64,000 bases of DNA from Bacteroidales bacterium (GTDB lineage: Bacteria; Bacteroidota; Bacteroidia; Bacteroidales; UBA932), in NCBI GenBank assembly GCA_017476575.1, contig JAFUZO010000078.1, forward strand, positions 1-64,000, read 5' to 3'. Under the pieces are notes generated by a model. The model was given only the letters and a program-made list of their open reading frames with translations, was not told the DNA's origin and searched no databases. Shown in pieces: positions 17,910-28,495 of the stretch (position 1 is its first letter; each line of letters opens with the position of its first letter). A program made the position numbers and the translations under genes.

Positions 17910-17917
17910 TATCTTTG
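17910..17917 (+). promoter_or_regulatory. -7 promoter box (TATCTTTG)
   Basis: Exact TAnnTTTG match 21 bases before the ATG at 17939, in a 79-base gap after metF. No convincing -33 element. Confidence 0.5.
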
Positions 17918-17938
17918 TGGAATATTTGAACAGAATCT

Positions 17939-18991
17939 ATGACACTGCTGCTCATATTCCTTCTCGGAGCCATGGCGATCTCCTTCCTCTGTTCCGTGCT
18001 GGAGTCCGTCCTGATGTCCACCCCGCTCTCCTACATCACCATGAAGGAGGACGAAGGCGACCGCAACGCTTCGCTCTTCATGAAGATGAAATCGGATCCG
18101 GACCGTCCCCTGACGGCCATCCTGTCACTGAATACCATCGCCAATACCATCGGCGCCGCGGGTGTCGGCCAGCAGGCCACCCTCGTCTTCGGCAGCCACT
18201 GGTTCGGCCTGGTCTCCGCCATCACCACCATCCTTATCCTCGTCTTCTCCGAAATCATCCCCAAGACCATCGGCACTTCCCATTGGAAAGACCTCCTATG
18301 GCTCTCCAAGGTCATGAATTTCCTCGTGTACCTGCTCTTCCCCGTCGTCTGGCTCATCGAGAAACTGCGCCGGGTCATCTCGAAGGACGAGCCGGACACC
18401 ACCATCTCCCGCGAGGAGGTATCCGCCATGGCCAACATCGGCGAGGAGGAAGGCGTCATCGACAATTCCGAGAACAAGGTCATCCAGAACATCATCAAAC
18501 TGGACGACATCAAGGCCTATGATGTCATGACTCCGAGGGTGGTCGCCGCCATCGCCCCGGAATCCATGACCCTCAAAGAATTCTACAAGCAGGAGGACCT
18601 TTCCCACAATTCCCGCATCCCGGTCTACTCAGAATCCCCCGAATTCATCACCGGCTACATCCTCCGGTACGATGTCCTGGAAAACCTGGCCGACGACAAG
18701 TTCGACACCCGCCTCGTCTCCATCAAGCGCCCGATTGCGGCCTTCCACGAGGAGACCTCCGTCAGCGACATCTGGGAATCCCTCCTCAAGACCAAGGACC
18801 AGATCGCCCTGATCATCGACGATTATGGCTGCTTCCAGGGCATCATCACCCTCGAAGACATCATAGAGACCATCCTCGGCATGGAGATCATCGACGAGAA
18901 CGACACGATCACCGACATGCAGCAATATGCCAAGGAGCGCTGGCTCAAGCGCAAGAACCAGTACAAGCAGATCGTGCTGCCGGAGGACTGA
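17939..18991 (+). CDS. CNNM/CorC-type membrane protein (DUF21 plus CBS domains)
   Basis: A 350-residue membrane protein. Residues 1-150 hold the DUF21/CNNM transmembrane domain (helices near 1-20, 55-85, 85-105 and 120-140, with SEIIPKTIG). A linker containing ISREEVSAMANIGEEEGVID and DVMTPR leads to a CBS pair (about 195-320, ending GIITLEDIIETILG). Relatives are magnesium or sodium-linked transporters, often mislabelled haemolysins. The C-terminal transporter-associated domain of longer homologues is absent. The MscS-type channel gene follows after 29 bases, and the two may form one operon concerned with ion balance. Confidence 0.88.
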   Translation: MTLLLIFLLGAMAISFLCSVLESVLMSTPLSYITMKEDEGDRNASLFMKMKSDPDRPLTAILSLNTIANTIGAAGVGQQATLVFGSHWFGLVSAITTILILVFSEIIPKTIGTSHWKDLLWLSKVMNFLVYLLFPVVWLIEKLRRVISKDEPDTTISREEVSAMANIGEEEGVIDNSENKVIQNIIKLDDIKAYDVMTPRVVAAIAPESMTLKEFYKQEDLSHNSRIPVYSESPEFITGYILRYDVLENLADDKFDTRLVSIKRPIAAFHEETSVSDIWESLLKTKDQIALIIDDYGCFQGIITLEDIIETILGMEIIDENDTITDMQQYAKERWLKRKNQYKQIVLPED

Positions 18992-19020
18992 GCACCCGGC
19001 CGCACATACCCCGCCATCGT

Positions 19021-21603
19021 ATGAGAAACCGCAGACTGATCCTCGCCGCTGCCTTCATCCTCGCAGCTCTTCCCGCCCAGGCTGTCTTCCCGGAGAAAGA
19101 CCTGAAGCAGACCCTCACCGTCCTGGACTACGAACTCCGTAATGCCTATGGGAACCTGGAACAGATGTCCCGGGGAGCCTCGGTGATGGAAGCCGAACAG
19201 CAACGGGTCCTCGTGAACCTGATGAAGAACTGCAACGAGCTCTCCCTCATGCTCTACTCACAGCAGCAGGACTTCACCTTCGACCTCACCTATGCCCTGG
19301 ACGAAGTCACCAAGCAATACCTCCATTTCGACGCCAACCGCATGCCGTACGACCGGATCGTGGAAAGCATGAGGATCGACCTGGAACGCTATGACAAATT
19401 GTCCCAGACCCTCCGGAACCTGCCGCCGGTGGTTGTCGGCGACCCGCGTGAACCGCAGGTCGAAGTCGTGCTGGACTCCCTGACGGTCCAGACCGATACG
19501 CTGCTCGCTCCCCCGTCCTTCATCGAGACGGAGGGGCGTATGGACCACGAGACGGCCACCCTGCGCGACAGCTGCCTCGTATATGCCGAACAGATGGTCC
19601 AGATGTATTGGGACATCATCCACCGCATCGAGGAGGACAACAGCTACTATGTGGAGACCGACAAGCACCTGAAGGAAGCCTATGACTACGCCCAGCAACG
19701 ATACCGGCTCGTCCAGAGGAAAATCTTCATCGAGGGGCAGTCGGACTATGTCCGTATCCTCCGCAGGTTCCGGCGCAACTTCGAACGGGCCACCAAGGAC
19801 TGCAAGGAAAAGTACAGCACCACCTCCTTCAAGAACGACATCGTCAGCGAGTGGCGGGGGCCGGTCGTCATCTGGCTCACCATCATCGTCTTCTTCTACA
19901 TCATCCTGGCAGTCATCCTGGCCAATGTCATCGTGCGGCTGACGATGCGCCGGGTCGCCTACTTCCAGAGCGACTATTTCCGCAACCACCGCATGATGTT
20001 CATCATGCTCGCCGGTGTCGTGATCTTCGCCATCAGCATCTGGGTCGCCAACTTGACGGGCGGCGGCAACAGTTTCTTCAAGATGGCCTCCAAGATGCTG
20101 GCCGAATATGCCTGGCTGCTGGCCGCCATCTTCGCTTCCATGCTGATCCGTCTGGACAGCCAGCAGAGCCGGAGGGCCCTCGCCGGCTACCTGCCCATCA
20201 TCCTGATGGCCCTGGTGATCATCACCTTCCGCATCATCTTCATTCCCAACAGCATGATCAACCTGGTGCTGCCGCCGATCCTCCTGCTGTTCACCCTCTG
20301 GCAACTGGCCGTCAACATCATCCAGAAGGGTCACGTGCCGCAGACGGACCGAATCTACCTGTGGATTTCTTTCGTCGTCCTTCTTATCGGCACCGTCATC
20401 AGCTGGTCCGGATATGTGATGATGGCCCTCCTGCTGCTGATCTGGTGGAGTTTCCAACTTACCGTCATCCAGACCATCACCGCCGTTTTCGACCTTCTCT
20501 CCCGCTATTACAACGGTCACCTGAGCAAGCGCCTGTCCCGCTACCGCCAACGGCATCCCGACATGCCCCTCAAGGGCAAGGGCGCCTTCATCGAAGTCTC
20601 CTGGGGATATGACTTGCTCAAACGGGTGATCGTCCCGGTCGCCTCCGTCTGGTCCCTTCCGGCCTGCATTTCCTGGGCTGGAGATGTCTTCGACCTGTCG
20701 GGCGTCTGCCTGGAGTACTTCTACAAGCCATTCCTCAATGTGCCGGGCGTCATCAACCTGTCGCTGTTCAAACTGGTCATGGTCGTCAGCCTGTATTTCC
20801 TGTTCAGTTATCTCAACTATGCCGCCAAGGCGTACTACCGTGTCATCAAGACCCGGTCCGCCATGAAGAAACTCGGCAGCGGCATCATCTTCAAGGAGTC
20901 CGACATCAATTTCAACCTGGCCGACAACATCATCAGCCTCCTATGCTGGGGCATCTTCGCCATCACGTCCTTCGTCATGCTCCAGATTCCGACTTCTGCC
21001 CTGACCATCATTACGACCGGTCTTGCCACCGGTATCGGTTTCGCCCTCAAGGATGTGCTCAACAACTTCTTCTACGGCATCCAGCTCATGTCCGGACGCT
21101 TGCGGGTCGGCGACGTCGTCGAATGCGACGGGGTGCGCGGCACCGTAGACAGCCTGAGCTACCAGAGTACCCAGATCCTCGCGAACGACGGTTCCATCAT
21201 CGCTTTCTCGAACAGCACCCTCTTCAGCAAGAACTTCAAGAACCTGACCCGGAACCACCAGTACGAACTGCTCCAGATCCCGGTCGGTGTCAAGTACGGC
21301 ACCGACGTGGAGGAAGTCCGTCGGCTGATTATCGATGCGCTCAGGGTCCTCCAGGTCAAGGACAAGTACGGACGCGAGGTCGTCGACCCGCGCCGCGGGG
21401 TCACGGTGAAGTTCTCCGGCTTCGGTGACAATTCCGTCGACCTTGTCGTCAGCCAGTTCACGACGGTCGACACCCATTACAGTTATGCGGCCGAGGCCAA
21501 GGAAATCATCTACAACACGCTCAACGAGCACGGCATTGAAATCCCGTTCCCGCAGCGCGACGTCTACATCAAAGAACCGCCCTCCACAGACAGGACTCGA
21601 TAG
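19021..21603 (+). CDS. Large mechanosensitive channel of the MscS family
   Basis: An 860-residue channel that opens under membrane tension to release solutes during osmotic downshift. A signal peptide (about 1-22) leads to a long periplasmic helical region (about 23-275), then several transmembrane segments. The conserved MscS core is C-terminal: the pore-lining helix with ATGIGFALKDVLNNFFYGI near 667-690, and the beta domain SGRLRVGDVVECDGVRGTVDSL near 690-712 followed by the cytoplasmic cage. Its size is closer to MscK-like channels than to plain MscS. The protein follows a CNNM-type membrane protein gene. Confidence 0.92.
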   Translation: MRNRRLILAAAFILAALPAQAVFPEKDLKQTLTVLDYELRNAYGNLEQMSRGASVMEAEQQRVLVNLMKNCNELSLMLYSQQQDFTFDLTYALDEVTKQYLHFDANRMPYDRIVESMRIDLERYDKLSQTLRNLPPVVVGDPREPQVEVVLDSLTVQTDTLLAPPSFIETEGRMDHETATLRDSCLVYAEQMVQMYWDIIHRIEEDNSYYVETDKHLKEAYDYAQQRYRLVQRKIFIEGQSDYVRILRRFRRNFERATKDCKEKYSTTSFKNDIVSEWRGPVVIWLTIIVFFYIILAVILANVIVRLTMRRVAYFQSDYFRNHRMMFIMLAGVVIFAISIWVANLTGGGNSFFKMASKMLAEYAWLLAAIFASMLIRLDSQQSRRALAGYLPIILMALVIITFRIIFIPNSMINLVLPPILLLFTLWQLAVNIIQKGHVPQTDRIYLWISFVVLLIGTVISWSGYVMMALLLLIWWSFQLTVIQTITAVFDLLSRYYNGHLSKRLSRYRQRHPDMPLKGKGAFIEVSWGYDLLKRVIVPVASVWSLPACISWAGDVFDLSGVCLEYFYKPFLNVPGVINLSLFKLVMVVSLYFLFSYLNYAAKAYYRVIKTRSAMKKLGSGIIFKESDINFNLADNIISLLCWGIFAITSFVMLQIPTSALTIITTGLATGIGFALKDVLNNFFYGIQLMSGRLRVGDVVECDGVRGTVDSLSYQSTQILANDGSIIAFSNSTLFSKNFKNLTRNHQYELLQIPVGVKYGTDVEEVRRLIIDALRVLQVKDKYGREVVDPRRGVTVKFSGFGDNSVDLVVSQFTTVDTHYSYAAEAKEIIYNTLNEHGIEIPFPQRDVYIKEPPSTDRTR

Positions 21604-21676
21604 ACAGATTCCAGACCGTCAGGATGTGGTATGGCAAATTCCCGGCCACCCTGCGTCCTTTCCGTCACATTTTTGC

Positions 21677-21684
21677 TACCTTTG
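21677..21684 (+). promoter_or_regulatory. -7 promoter box (TACCTTTG), seven bases before a start codon
   Basis: Exact TAnnTTTG match. The ATG at 21692 begins seven bases later, so a leaderless transcript is predicted. Confidence 0.5.
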
Positions 21685-21691
21685 CAGGGCG

Positions 21692-22879
21692 ATGAAGAGG
21701 ATTGCCATCATAGGAGCCGGGGCGGCCGGCTGCTTCTGCGCTGCCGAGGTGCGGCGGAGGATGCCGTCGGCCGTCGTCGACGTCTACGAGGCGGGGGCGA
21801 GGCCGCTCGCCAAGGTCGCCGTCACCGGAGGAGGGCGTTGCAACCTGACCAACACATTCGCCGGGCTGCGGAGCCTTGCCGAGGCCTATCCGCGCGGGGA
21901 GCGGGTCATGAAACGGGCCCTCAAAGCCTTTTCACAGGAGGATGCGCGGGAATGGTTCGCCGTCCGCGGCGTGCCGACCGTCGTCCAGGAGGACCAGTGC
22001 GTCTTTCCGCGTTCGCAGGATGCGATGGATGTCGTCCGGGCCCTGCTCCGGGCCATGGACGGAGCGACCCTGCACACCCGTTACCGGGTGAGCCGTCTTT
22101 CGCCCGAGGGAGGCACCTGGCGGATCGGCTTCACGGAGGCCCCGGATGCGCAGGCCGATGCCGTCGTCGTCACGACCGGAGGCGCTGCCAAGGGACTCCC
22201 CTTCCTCGACGGGTTAGGGCTGGAAATCGTCCCGCCGGTTCCCTCGCTGTTCACCTTCACCATCCGGGAGGACGGGCTCCGTGCCCTGATGGGCCTTGTC
22301 GTTGATGCGTCCGTGGGCCTGCCGGGCACCTCGTTCCGGGCCGAAGGTTCCCTCCTCGTCACCGACTGGGGGCTGAGCGGCCCCGCTGTACTGAAACTCT
22401 CGTCCTATGCCGCCCGGCACCTCGCAGGATGCGGCTACCGGGCTCCCCTTTCGGTGCGCTGGCTCCGCGATGCGGATGAAGCCGTCCGCACCCTCGCCGC
22501 AACCCATCCGCACAAGCAGATCACCACTGTCCATCCGGACCGCCTGCCGGGGCGCCTGTGGACCTTCCTCACCGCCCGGGCCGGTCTCCGGGATGGACTC
22601 CGATGGGCGGAACTCGGCAACAAAGGGTTCCACCGCCTCGTCGCCGTCCTGACCGGCGACACCTATTCCATCGAGGGCAAGAGCCGTTTCCGTGAAGAGT
22701 TCGTCACTGCGGGCGGCGTGGACCTGTCCAACATCAACCTGTCCACCCTCGAATGCAAAGCCCTTCCCGGCCTGTATTTTGCCGGAGAAGTACTCGATAT
22801 CGACGCCGTCACCGGCGGGTTCAACCTCCAGGCGGCCTGGTCCACCGGCTATGCCGCCGCCCGATCCATTGCCCTATGA
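21692..22879 (+). CDS. NAD(P)/FAD-dependent oxidoreductase, HI0933/BaiN family
   Basis: A 395-residue flavoprotein. The N-terminus carries the dinucleotide-binding motif GAGAAGCFCA, followed by GGGRCNLTN, the hallmark of the HI0933 family, and the C-terminus has GLYFAGEVLDIDAVTGGFNLQ. The family includes BaiN, reported in bile-acid dehydroxylation, but most members have no known substrate, so no specific role is claimed. The start at 21692 is set by the Rossmann N-terminus and the nearby -7 box; the open frame further upstream lies within the MscS gene. The stop overlaps the rmuC start (ATGA). Confidence 0.9.
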   Translation: MKRIAIIGAGAAGCFCAAEVRRRMPSAVVDVYEAGARPLAKVAVTGGGRCNLTNTFAGLRSLAEAYPRGERVMKRALKAFSQEDAREWFAVRGVPTVVQEDQCVFPRSQDAMDVVRALLRAMDGATLHTRYRVSRLSPEGGTWRIGFTEAPDAQADAVVVTTGGAAKGLPFLDGLGLEIVPPVPSLFTFTIREDGLRALMGLVVDASVGLPGTSFRAEGSLLVTDWGLSGPAVLKLSSYAARHLAGCGYRAPLSVRWLRDADEAVRTLAATHPHKQITTVHPDRLPGRLWTFLTARAGLRDGLRWAELGNKGFHRLVAVLTGDTYSIEGKSRFREEFVTAGGVDLSNINLSTLECKALPGLYFAGEVLDIDAVTGGFNLQAAWSTGYAAARSIAL

Positions 22880-24189
22880 ACACCCTTACCATCGCCTTGG
22901 CAGCCGGCATCGCTGCCGTCCTCGTCGCCGTCCTCGTGACCTGGCTCATCCTCAAGTCCCGCTACAACCGTGTGGAGAACGACCTGATTGCCGCCCGGGG
23001 CGAAATCCAGTCGCTGAAGGAACTCCGGGAGAATGATGCCGTCCATGCCGCGGCCGTGCAGCAGACCCTCCGGGAAAGCCATGAAGCGGGTGTCGCCACC
23101 CTGAAACAGGCCCACGAGGAAGCACTGAAACAACAGATCGCCGCCATCCGGGCCGAGATGACGGCCGAGACCGAACGGCTCCTCAAACAGCGCGAGGAAC
23201 AGCTGTCCCGCAAGGCTGAGGAAACCTTCAAGAACCTTACCGGCAGCCTGGACAAGGACCTGCGGGAGATGCGGGCCTCCTTCGAGGCCCAGAACAAGAC
23301 GCAGACCGAAAGCTCGGCAACCCTGCGGGAGCAGCTCGCCCAAGCAGTCCGCCACCTCGCCGACCAGACCCGCGACATCGGCACCAAGGCGGACAACCTG
23401 GCCTCGGCCCTCAAGGGGCAGAACAAGATGGCCGGCTGCTGGGGCGAGACCATCCTGTACAACATGCTCATCGCGGAAGGCATGGTCGAAGGACGGGACT
23501 TCGACAAGGAAGAAACCCTGCGCGACGCCTTGGGACTGCTGGTCCTGAACGAAGACAGCGGCCGCCGCATGCGCCCGGACTTCATCCTCCACTACCCCGA
23601 CAAGACCGAGCTCATCGTCGACGCCAAGGTATCGCTCGACGCCTATTCCGACTGGAGCGCCGCCGAAGAAGGTCCCGACAAGGACGATGCGGCCCGGCGC
23701 AACCTTGCGGCCATCCGGGAACAGGTCCGTTCACTTTCGGGGAAACGCTACCAGGACTATGTCCGGGAGGGCTTCCGGACCCTGGACTACGTCGTCATGT
23801 TCATCCCGAACTACGGCGCCCTCCAGCTCGCCAAGTCCCTTGCTCCCGACCTTTTCCGGGAAGCCTACAACCAGGGGGTACTCCTGACGACCGAAGAAAC
23901 TTTGATGCCCTTCCTCCGCATGATCCGCATCGCCTGGACCAACTATGACCAGGCCCGCAACCAGGAGAAGATTGTCAAGGCCGCCCAGACGATGGTCGAC
24001 CGCGTCGCCGACTTTGCCGAGGCGCATGCCCGCATGGGCGCCAAACTTGAAGACGCCCTCGACTACTATCGGAAATGCGATCTGAAACTCAAGGATGGAG
24101 GTCCCTCCATCCTCACTTCCGCCAACCAGCTCGTCCGCCTCGGCATCCCCCGCAACCCCAAGAAACCACTCCCTGCCGTCGAGGAATAG
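22876..24189 (+). CDS. rmuC: DNA recombination protein RmuC
   Basis: A 437-residue protein with an N-terminal membrane anchor (about 5-22), a long coiled coil (about 25-160, rich in Glu, Gln and Ala) and the RmuC nuclease-like domain (about 185-400, with MAGCWGETILYNML, RMRPDFILHYPD and DAKVSLDAY). RmuC limits DNA inversions at short inverted repeats in E. coli; the exact biochemistry is not settled. The ATG overlaps the preceding flavoprotein stop by four bases, so the pair is translationally coupled. Confidence 0.93.
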   Translation: MNTLTIALAAGIAAVLVAVLVTWLILKSRYNRVENDLIAARGEIQSLKELRENDAVHAAAVQQTLRESHEAGVATLKQAHEEALKQQIAAIRAEMTAETERLLKQREEQLSRKAEETFKNLTGSLDKDLREMRASFEAQNKTQTESSATLREQLAQAVRHLADQTRDIGTKADNLASALKGQNKMAGCWGETILYNMLIAEGMVEGRDFDKEETLRDALGLLVLNEDSGRRMRPDFILHYPDKTELIVDAKVSLDAYSDWSAAEEGPDKDDAARRNLAAIREQVRSLSGKRYQDYVREGFRTLDYVVMFIPNYGALQLAKSLAPDLFREAYNQGVLLTTEETLMPFLRMIRIAWTNYDQARNQEKIVKAAQTMVDRVADFAEAHARMGAKLEDALDYYRKCDLKLKDGGPSILTSANQLVRLGIPRNPKKPLPAVEE

Positions 24190-24239
24190 CCGGAGACGAA
24201 TGTGCCGGCCCTTAAGGGGCCATGCACAAGGCAGATGCC

Positions 24240-24401
24240 CTACCCGGCCGGGGAGAACTCTTCCTTGCCCACGCCGCAGAGCGGGCAGACCCAAGTATCG
24301 GGAATCATATCGAAGGGGGTACCCGGTTCGATACCGTTGTCCGGGTCTCCGACTGCCGGATCATACTCGTATCCGCAGACATTGCAAATGTACTTTTCCA
24401 T
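24240..24401 (-). CDS. Rubredoxin
   Basis: A 53-residue one-iron electron carrier. The four iron ligands are Cys6 and Cys9 (CNVCG) and Cys39 and Cys42 (CPLCG), with the conserved aromatic core Tyr4, Tyr11, Tyr13, Phe30 and Trp37. Rubredoxins pass electrons to oxygen and peroxide reductases in anaerobes, though no such partner is adjacent. The ATG at 24401 is the family start; a longer in-frame reading adds residues unlike rubredoxin and overlaps the promoter. The gene is encoded opposite to rmuC. Confidence 0.95.
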   Translation of the reverse strand: MEKYICNVCGYEYDPAVGDPDNGIEPGTPFDMIPDTWVCPLCGVGKEEFSPAG

Positions 24402-24442
24402 ACGTTCAGAACTTGATTGAAGACCTTCCTGGTCCTTCGGTG

Positions 24443-24450
24443 CAAAGATA
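24443..24450 (-). promoter_or_regulatory. Rubredoxin -7 promoter box (TATCTTTG)
   Basis: On the minus strand, exact TAnnTTTG match, 41 bases before the rubredoxin ATG. It lies between that gene and the end of hrpB. Confidence 0.5.
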
Positions 24451-24483
24451 AAAAAATATCGGCACATTCCTACACCGGTTCTG

Positions 24484-26982
24484 TCATTCCTTGCCGGAAC
24501 GGCGGACCCCGCGGACGGCTTCGGCTCCGATCGGGTCGTCCGGCCAGGCATGCCTGGGATAACGCCGTCGCAATTCTTTCCGTACTTCGAAATAGGTCTT
24601 TGTCCAGAAACTGTGCAGGTCGGAGGTAAGCTGCACAGGCTTGTATCCCGGCGAAAGGAGTTCCATCAGTACGGGGCGGCGGCCGTCATCCACCCGAGGG
24701 GTGTCCACCAGGCCGAAGCATTCCTGCAGCCGGACCCGGACGACGGGGGTATCCGCTCCCGGACGGTATTCCACCCGGATCCGGCTTCCGGTCGGTACGG
24801 TGATGTGGGTCGGGGCCATCCGGTCCACTGCCTGCTGCTGTGCATAGGTGAGCAGTCCCCGGAGGGCTCCGGCAAGGTCTATCTTCTTGAGGTCGGCCAC
24901 CGTCACGGCCCGACCGATGCAGGGCGGCAGCCACTCCGGCGCCCGTTGCAGCACGGCCCCCGTCCCGAGGTCCGGCAGTTCCAGTTCCGGATGCCAGGCG
25001 GCCACCGCCGCCACACGCCGCTGGAAGTCCTGTACGTCATCGGAGAAGTCCAGCATGGACAGGCCCTCTTTCCGGGCCGCCTCGCAGATGACTTGCGTCA
25101 TCTCCGCCCGGACACCTTCCGATAATGGACGGACCTCCAGGAGCAGGCTTCCGATCCGGGTCTCCTGCCGGGCTATGACCGCCCCCTGCCGACTGTCCCA
25201 ATGGATGACTTTCCGCGTCCGTGCCAGGCCCTGCAGGTCATGGACGTCCACTGGAGCGGCCAGGAAGATGCGTCCCACCCCGTCCTTCCGGACATGCACG
25301 CTCGCTACGGATACCCACCCGCAAGAAGCCAGGACATCTGACGGGTCCACCGCCGCCACATCGCCGCTGGAAAGGAGGAAGCGTCCTGCTCCCTCATGCC
25401 AGGCCCTGCCGATCCGCTCGGGAAAGGCAGCGGCCAGCAAAGCCCCGATCTCATATGGGTCGAAGGAATCCAGTCCTGGCTCCACGCCTGCCAATGCACA
25501 GTATTGCCGGGCGACCCGGAGCACCTGGCTCCAGCGTCCGGCCTGTCCGCTGCGACGAGCCTCCCGTAACCGGCGGATACGGATATCGATTCCTGCCTCC
25601 TGCAGCATGCCCGATGGGTCTTTTTCCTCCAGCAAGGCAGCGACATCTGCGGCGAGGCTCTTTTCCCGGGACGTCATGGCCTTCAAAAGCATCTGGCCCA
25701 TGCGCGGATGGCATGGCAAAGCAGCCAACGCCCGGCCATGTGCCGTGACCCGGCCTTCTCCGTCGACCGCGCCAAGAGATTCCAGCAACTGTCGTGCCTG
25801 GGCCACCCGGGCGGCAGGCGGCGGGGTCAGCCAAGGAAGCCGCTCCAAGCGGTTCTCCCCCCAGGCGGCGATGTCCAACACCGTCGAGGCCAGGTCTGCC
25901 TCCAGGATTTCCGGAGTGCGGACCGGCGCCATGCGCTGCTCTGTGGCGAGGCTCCAGAGGCGGTAGCAGACACCCGGCGCCTGGCGCCCGGCCCGGCCGC
26001 TCCGCTGGTCGGCCTGGTCCAGGCCGATCCGTACCGTCTCCAGATGGCTCAGTGCCGTGCGGGCATCGAAGACTTGTTTCCTGCAGAGACCGGCATCCAC
26101 CACGATGCGCACGCCCTCGATGGTGAGCGAGGTCTCCGCCACCGGCGTTGCCAATACCACCCTCCGCCTTCCCGTCCCGTCCGGCTGGATAGCGGCCCGC
26201 TGTTCCTGCGGGGATAGCATCCCATAGAGAGGTCGGACCTGCGTATCCCCCAGTGAAGTGCCGAGCAGTTCGGCGCAGCGGCGGATTTCCGCTTCCCCGG
26301 GCAGGAAAGCCAGGATATCTCCTTCCCGCTCCTGATGGGCCTTCCGGATGGTCCGGGCTACGAGCACGGGCGCATGGGAAGCATCCGCTTCTTCCTGGCT
26401 ATGGAGGATTTCCACCGGGAACATGCGTCCTTCCCCTGCGATGACCGGAGCGGACAGGGCACAGCGGATCCCCTCCGTGTCGATCGTGGCCGACATCAGC
26501 ACGATGCGGATATCCGGCCGGAGCAAGACCTGCGCCTCCCGGGTCAGGGCCAACGCCACATCGGCCGCGAGACTCCGTTCGTGGAATTCGTCGAAGATGA
26601 CAGCGGCGACCCCCTCCAATCCCGGATCGTCCACCAGCCTCCGCGTCAAGATCCCTTCGGTCAATACCTCGATCCGGGTCGACGGCGACACCCGGCTCTC
26701 GAACCGGATGCGGTAGCCGACCGTCTTTCCGACCGGCTCCCCCAGCAGCGCCGCCATCCGCAGGGCGATCTGCCGGGCGGCCAACCGCCGGGGCTCCAGC
26801 ATCAGGATCCGGCTCCCTTCCGGCAACGCATCCAGCATCGTCAGTGGCAGCAACGTCGATTTGCCGGCGCCCGGCGGCGCCGTCACGATGATACAGCCCT
26901 CCCCGGCCAAGGCCCGGTTGACCTCGTCGGCGATACCGGCGGCCGGCAGCGAGGCCGCATCAGGGGGCAGAAAATATTTCAT
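24484..26982 (-). CDS. hrpB: ATP-dependent RNA helicase HrpB
   Basis: An 832-residue DEAH-type helicase. It shows Walker [10 protein letters not shown] (about residues 35-43), the DEFH box with [13 protein letters not shown], the motif [10 protein letters not shown], and later helicase motifs including [23 protein letters not shown] and QRSGRAGR. The HrpB-specific C-terminal region follows to the end ([32 protein letters not shown]). Its physiological RNA target is not known in Bacteroidetes. The gene is divergent from purT, with both promoters in an 88-base gap. Confidence 0.95.
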   Translation of the reverse strand: MKYFLPPDAASLPAAGIADEVNRALAGEGCIIVTAPPGAGKSTLLPLTMLDALPEGSRILMLEPRRLAARQIALRMAALLGEPVGKTVGYRIRFESRVSPSTRIEVLTEGILTRRLVDDPGLEGVAAVIFDEFHERSLAADVALALTREAQVLLRPDIRIVLMSATIDTEGIRCALSAPVIAGEGRMFPVEILHSQEEADASHAPVLVARTIRKAHQEREGDILAFLPGEAEIRRCAELLGTSLGDTQVRPLYGMLSPQEQRAAIQPDGTGRRRVVLATPVAETSLTIEGVRIVVDAGLCRKQVFDARTALSHLETVRIGLDQADQRSGRAGRQAPGVCYRLWSLATEQRMAPVRTPEILEADLASTVLDIAAWGENRLERLPWLTPPPAARVAQARQLLESLGAVDGEGRVTAHGRALAALPCHPRMGQMLLKAMTSREKSLAADVAALLEEKDPSGMLQEAGIDIRIRRLREARRSGQAGRWSQVLRVARQYCALAGVEPGLDSFDPYEIGALLAAAFPERIGRAWHEGAGRFLLSSGDVAAVDPSDVLASCGWVSVASVHVRKDGVGRIFLAAPVDVHDLQGLARTRKVIHWDSRQGAVIARQETRIGSLLLEVRPLSEGVRAEMTQVICEAARKEGLSMLDFSDDVQDFQRRVAAVAAWHPELELPDLGTGAVLQRAPEWLPPCIGRAVTVADLKKIDLAGALRGLLTYAQQQAVDRMAPTHITVPTGSRIRVEYRPGADTPVVRVRLQECFGLVDTPRVDDGRRPVLMELLSPGYKPVQLTSDLHSFWTKTYFEVRKELRRRYPRHAWPDDPIGAEAVRGVRRSGKE

Positions 26983-26987
26983 GCGGG

Positions 26988-26995
26988 CAAAGGTA
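26988..26995 (-). promoter_or_regulatory. hrpB -7 box (TACCTTTG) five bases before the start codon
   Basis: Exact TAnnTTTG match on the minus strand with only five bases to the ATG at 26982, predicting a leaderless hrpB message. Confidence 0.5.
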
Positions 26996-27038
26996 CGGAT
27001 TTTCTTCCGTCCCGCGTCGGGGTTTCAGGATTATTTCT

Positions 27039-27046
27039 TACCTTTG
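27039..27046 (+). promoter_or_regulatory. purT -7 promoter box (TACCTTTG)
   Basis: Exact TAnnTTTG match 24 bases before the purT ATG, facing away from the hrpB promoter 43 bases to the left. Confidence 0.5.
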
Positions 27047-27070
27047 TGGCTTACCAAAACCTTTCTTGCC

Positions 27071-28225
27071 ATGAAGAAGATTCTGCTGTTGGGATCGGGA
27101 GAACTCGGAAAGGAGTTCGTCATCGCCGCCAAACGGGCGGGAGCCTATGTGGTCGCCTGCGACCGATACGACAACGCACCTGCCATGCAGGTCGCGGACG
27201 AACGGGAGGTCTTCCCGATGCTGGACGGCGACGCACTCGCCGCAGCCGTGGAGAAGCACCGTCCAGACATCATCGTCCCCGAAATCGAGGCCATCCGCAC
27301 CGAAAAGCTCTTCGAATTCGAGCGGCAGGGCATCCAGGTCACCCCGTCGGCCAAGGCGGTCAACTACACCATGAACCGCAAGGCCATCCGCGACCTCGCC
27401 GCCCGGGACCTCGGCCTCAGGACCGCCCGCTACCGTTACGCGACAACCTTCGAAGCGCTCGAAGAAGCCAGCCGCGAAATCGGCTTCCCTTGCGTCATCA
27501 AGCCGTTGATGTCTTCATCCGGCCATGGCCAGAGCGTCGTCCGCGAACCCGGGGGGCTCCGCCAGGCCTTCGACGACGCCATGGCAGGCAGTCGGGGCGA
27601 TGTCAAGGAAGTGATCGTCGAGGAATTCATCCGCTTCAACGCCGAGTTCACCCTGCTCACGGTCACCCAGAAAAATGGTCCGACGCTCTTCTGCCCCCCG
27701 ATCGGCCATGTGCAGGTCGGCGGCGACTACCGGGAATCCTGGCAGCCGTTCCAGCTCTCCGAAAAGAACCTCCGGGAAGCCCAGGACATGGCCCGCAAGG
27801 TCACCGGGGCCCTCACCGGCGCCGGTATCTGGGGCGTGGAGTTCTTCGTGGCCGACGACGGAGTCATCTTCTCGGAACTCAGCCCGAGACCGCATGACAC
27901 CGGCATGGTCACGCTCGCCCACACGACCAACCTGAGCGAATTCGAGCTCCATTTCCGCGCCGTCATGGGACTGCCCATCGCCGGCATCCATCTCGAACAT
28001 GCCGGGGCCAGCGCCGTGGTGCTTGCCAAGGAAGACACGTCCTGTCCGCCGGAGTATAACCTGAAGGATGCTCTTCTCGAAGACCGGACCCGCGTGCGGA
28101 TCTTCGGCAAACCCGATGCCCACAAGGGTCGCAGGATGGGTGTCGTCCTTTGCTACGGCGACCTCGCCGACGGCACCGACGTCCTCCGCGAACGTGCCAA
28201 GCGCCTCGCGGCCACCGTCCTTTGA
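27071..28225 (+). CDS. purT: Formate-dependent phosphoribosylglycinamide formyltransferase
   Basis: A 384-residue ATP-grasp enzyme that formylates GAR with formate and ATP, the third step of purine synthesis, independent of formyl-tetrahydrofolate. The N-terminal [12 protein letters not shown], the ATP-grasp stretch [16 protein letters not shown] and the metal-site region [16 protein letters not shown] are all present. The start is the ATG at 27071 after a -7 box at 27039. It stands about 5 kb upstream of the rest of the purine genes, and no purN is seen in the window, so formate probably supplies this carbon. Confidence 0.96.
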   Translation: MKKILLLGSGELGKEFVIAAKRAGAYVVACDRYDNAPAMQVADEREVFPMLDGDALAAAVEKHRPDIIVPEIEAIRTEKLFEFERQGIQVTPSAKAVNYTMNRKAIRDLAARDLGLRTARYRYATTFEALEEASREIGFPCVIKPLMSSSGHGQSVVREPGGLRQAFDDAMAGSRGDVKEVIVEEFIRFNAEFTLLTVTQKNGPTLFCPPIGHVQVGGDYRESWQPFQLSEKNLREAQDMARKVTGALTGAGIWGVEFFVADDGVIFSELSPRPHDTGMVTLAHTTNLSEFELHFRAVMGLPIAGIHLEHAGASAVVLAKEDTSCPPEYNLKDALLEDRTRVRIFGKPDAHKGRRMGVVLCYGDLADGTDVLRERAKRLAATVL

Positions 28226-28280
28226 CGGTCCATCTGCCCGTGAAAAGGAAATAATTCCCTATCAGCGCATTGAGGCTGAT

Positions 28281-28380
28281 CCATAAGATTCTTCACTTTG
28301 TTCAGAATGACTGTTTGTTCAGAATGACCGCATCGTGTCATTCTGAGACAGGTCCACCTGCCGAAGAATCTACTTTTTGG
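28281..28380 (+). repeat. Dispersed nested palindromic repeat, copy 2, with internal duplication
   Basis: About 100 bases matching 8185-8266 on the other strand. The same outer stem (AGATTCTTC/GAAGAATCT) and CAGGT-type hairpin are present, but the arm TTCAGAATGAC is duplicated (28299-28330), about 16 bases longer than copy 1. The end TACTTTTTGG resembles a -7 box with one extra T. It lies between the purT stop and the butyrate kinase gene, in the same orientation relative to the downstream gene as copy 1. Confidence 0.85.
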
Positions 28381-28435
28381 TCTCAATATGCCGACTGTCA
28401 AACAGTTGTCCATCACGCACAAGGGCTGCATACAA

Positions 28436-28495
28436 TTAAAGATTCTTATAAAAAACCCCGAAATCTTTAAGATTTCATTACAATCTTGTTTTTTT
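28436..28495 (+). promoter_or_regulatory. Possible attenuator: mutually exclusive hairpins before butyrate kinase
   Basis: TTAAAGATT (28436-28444) can pair with AATCTTTAA (28462-28470). GAAATC (28460-28465) can instead pair with GATTTC (28471-28476). AAGATT (28469-28474) can pair with AATCTT (28482-28487), followed by seven Ts (28489-28495), like a weak intrinsic terminator. The first and third can coexist; the second excludes both. The stems are AT-rich and weak, so this is a candidate only. Confidence 0.4.
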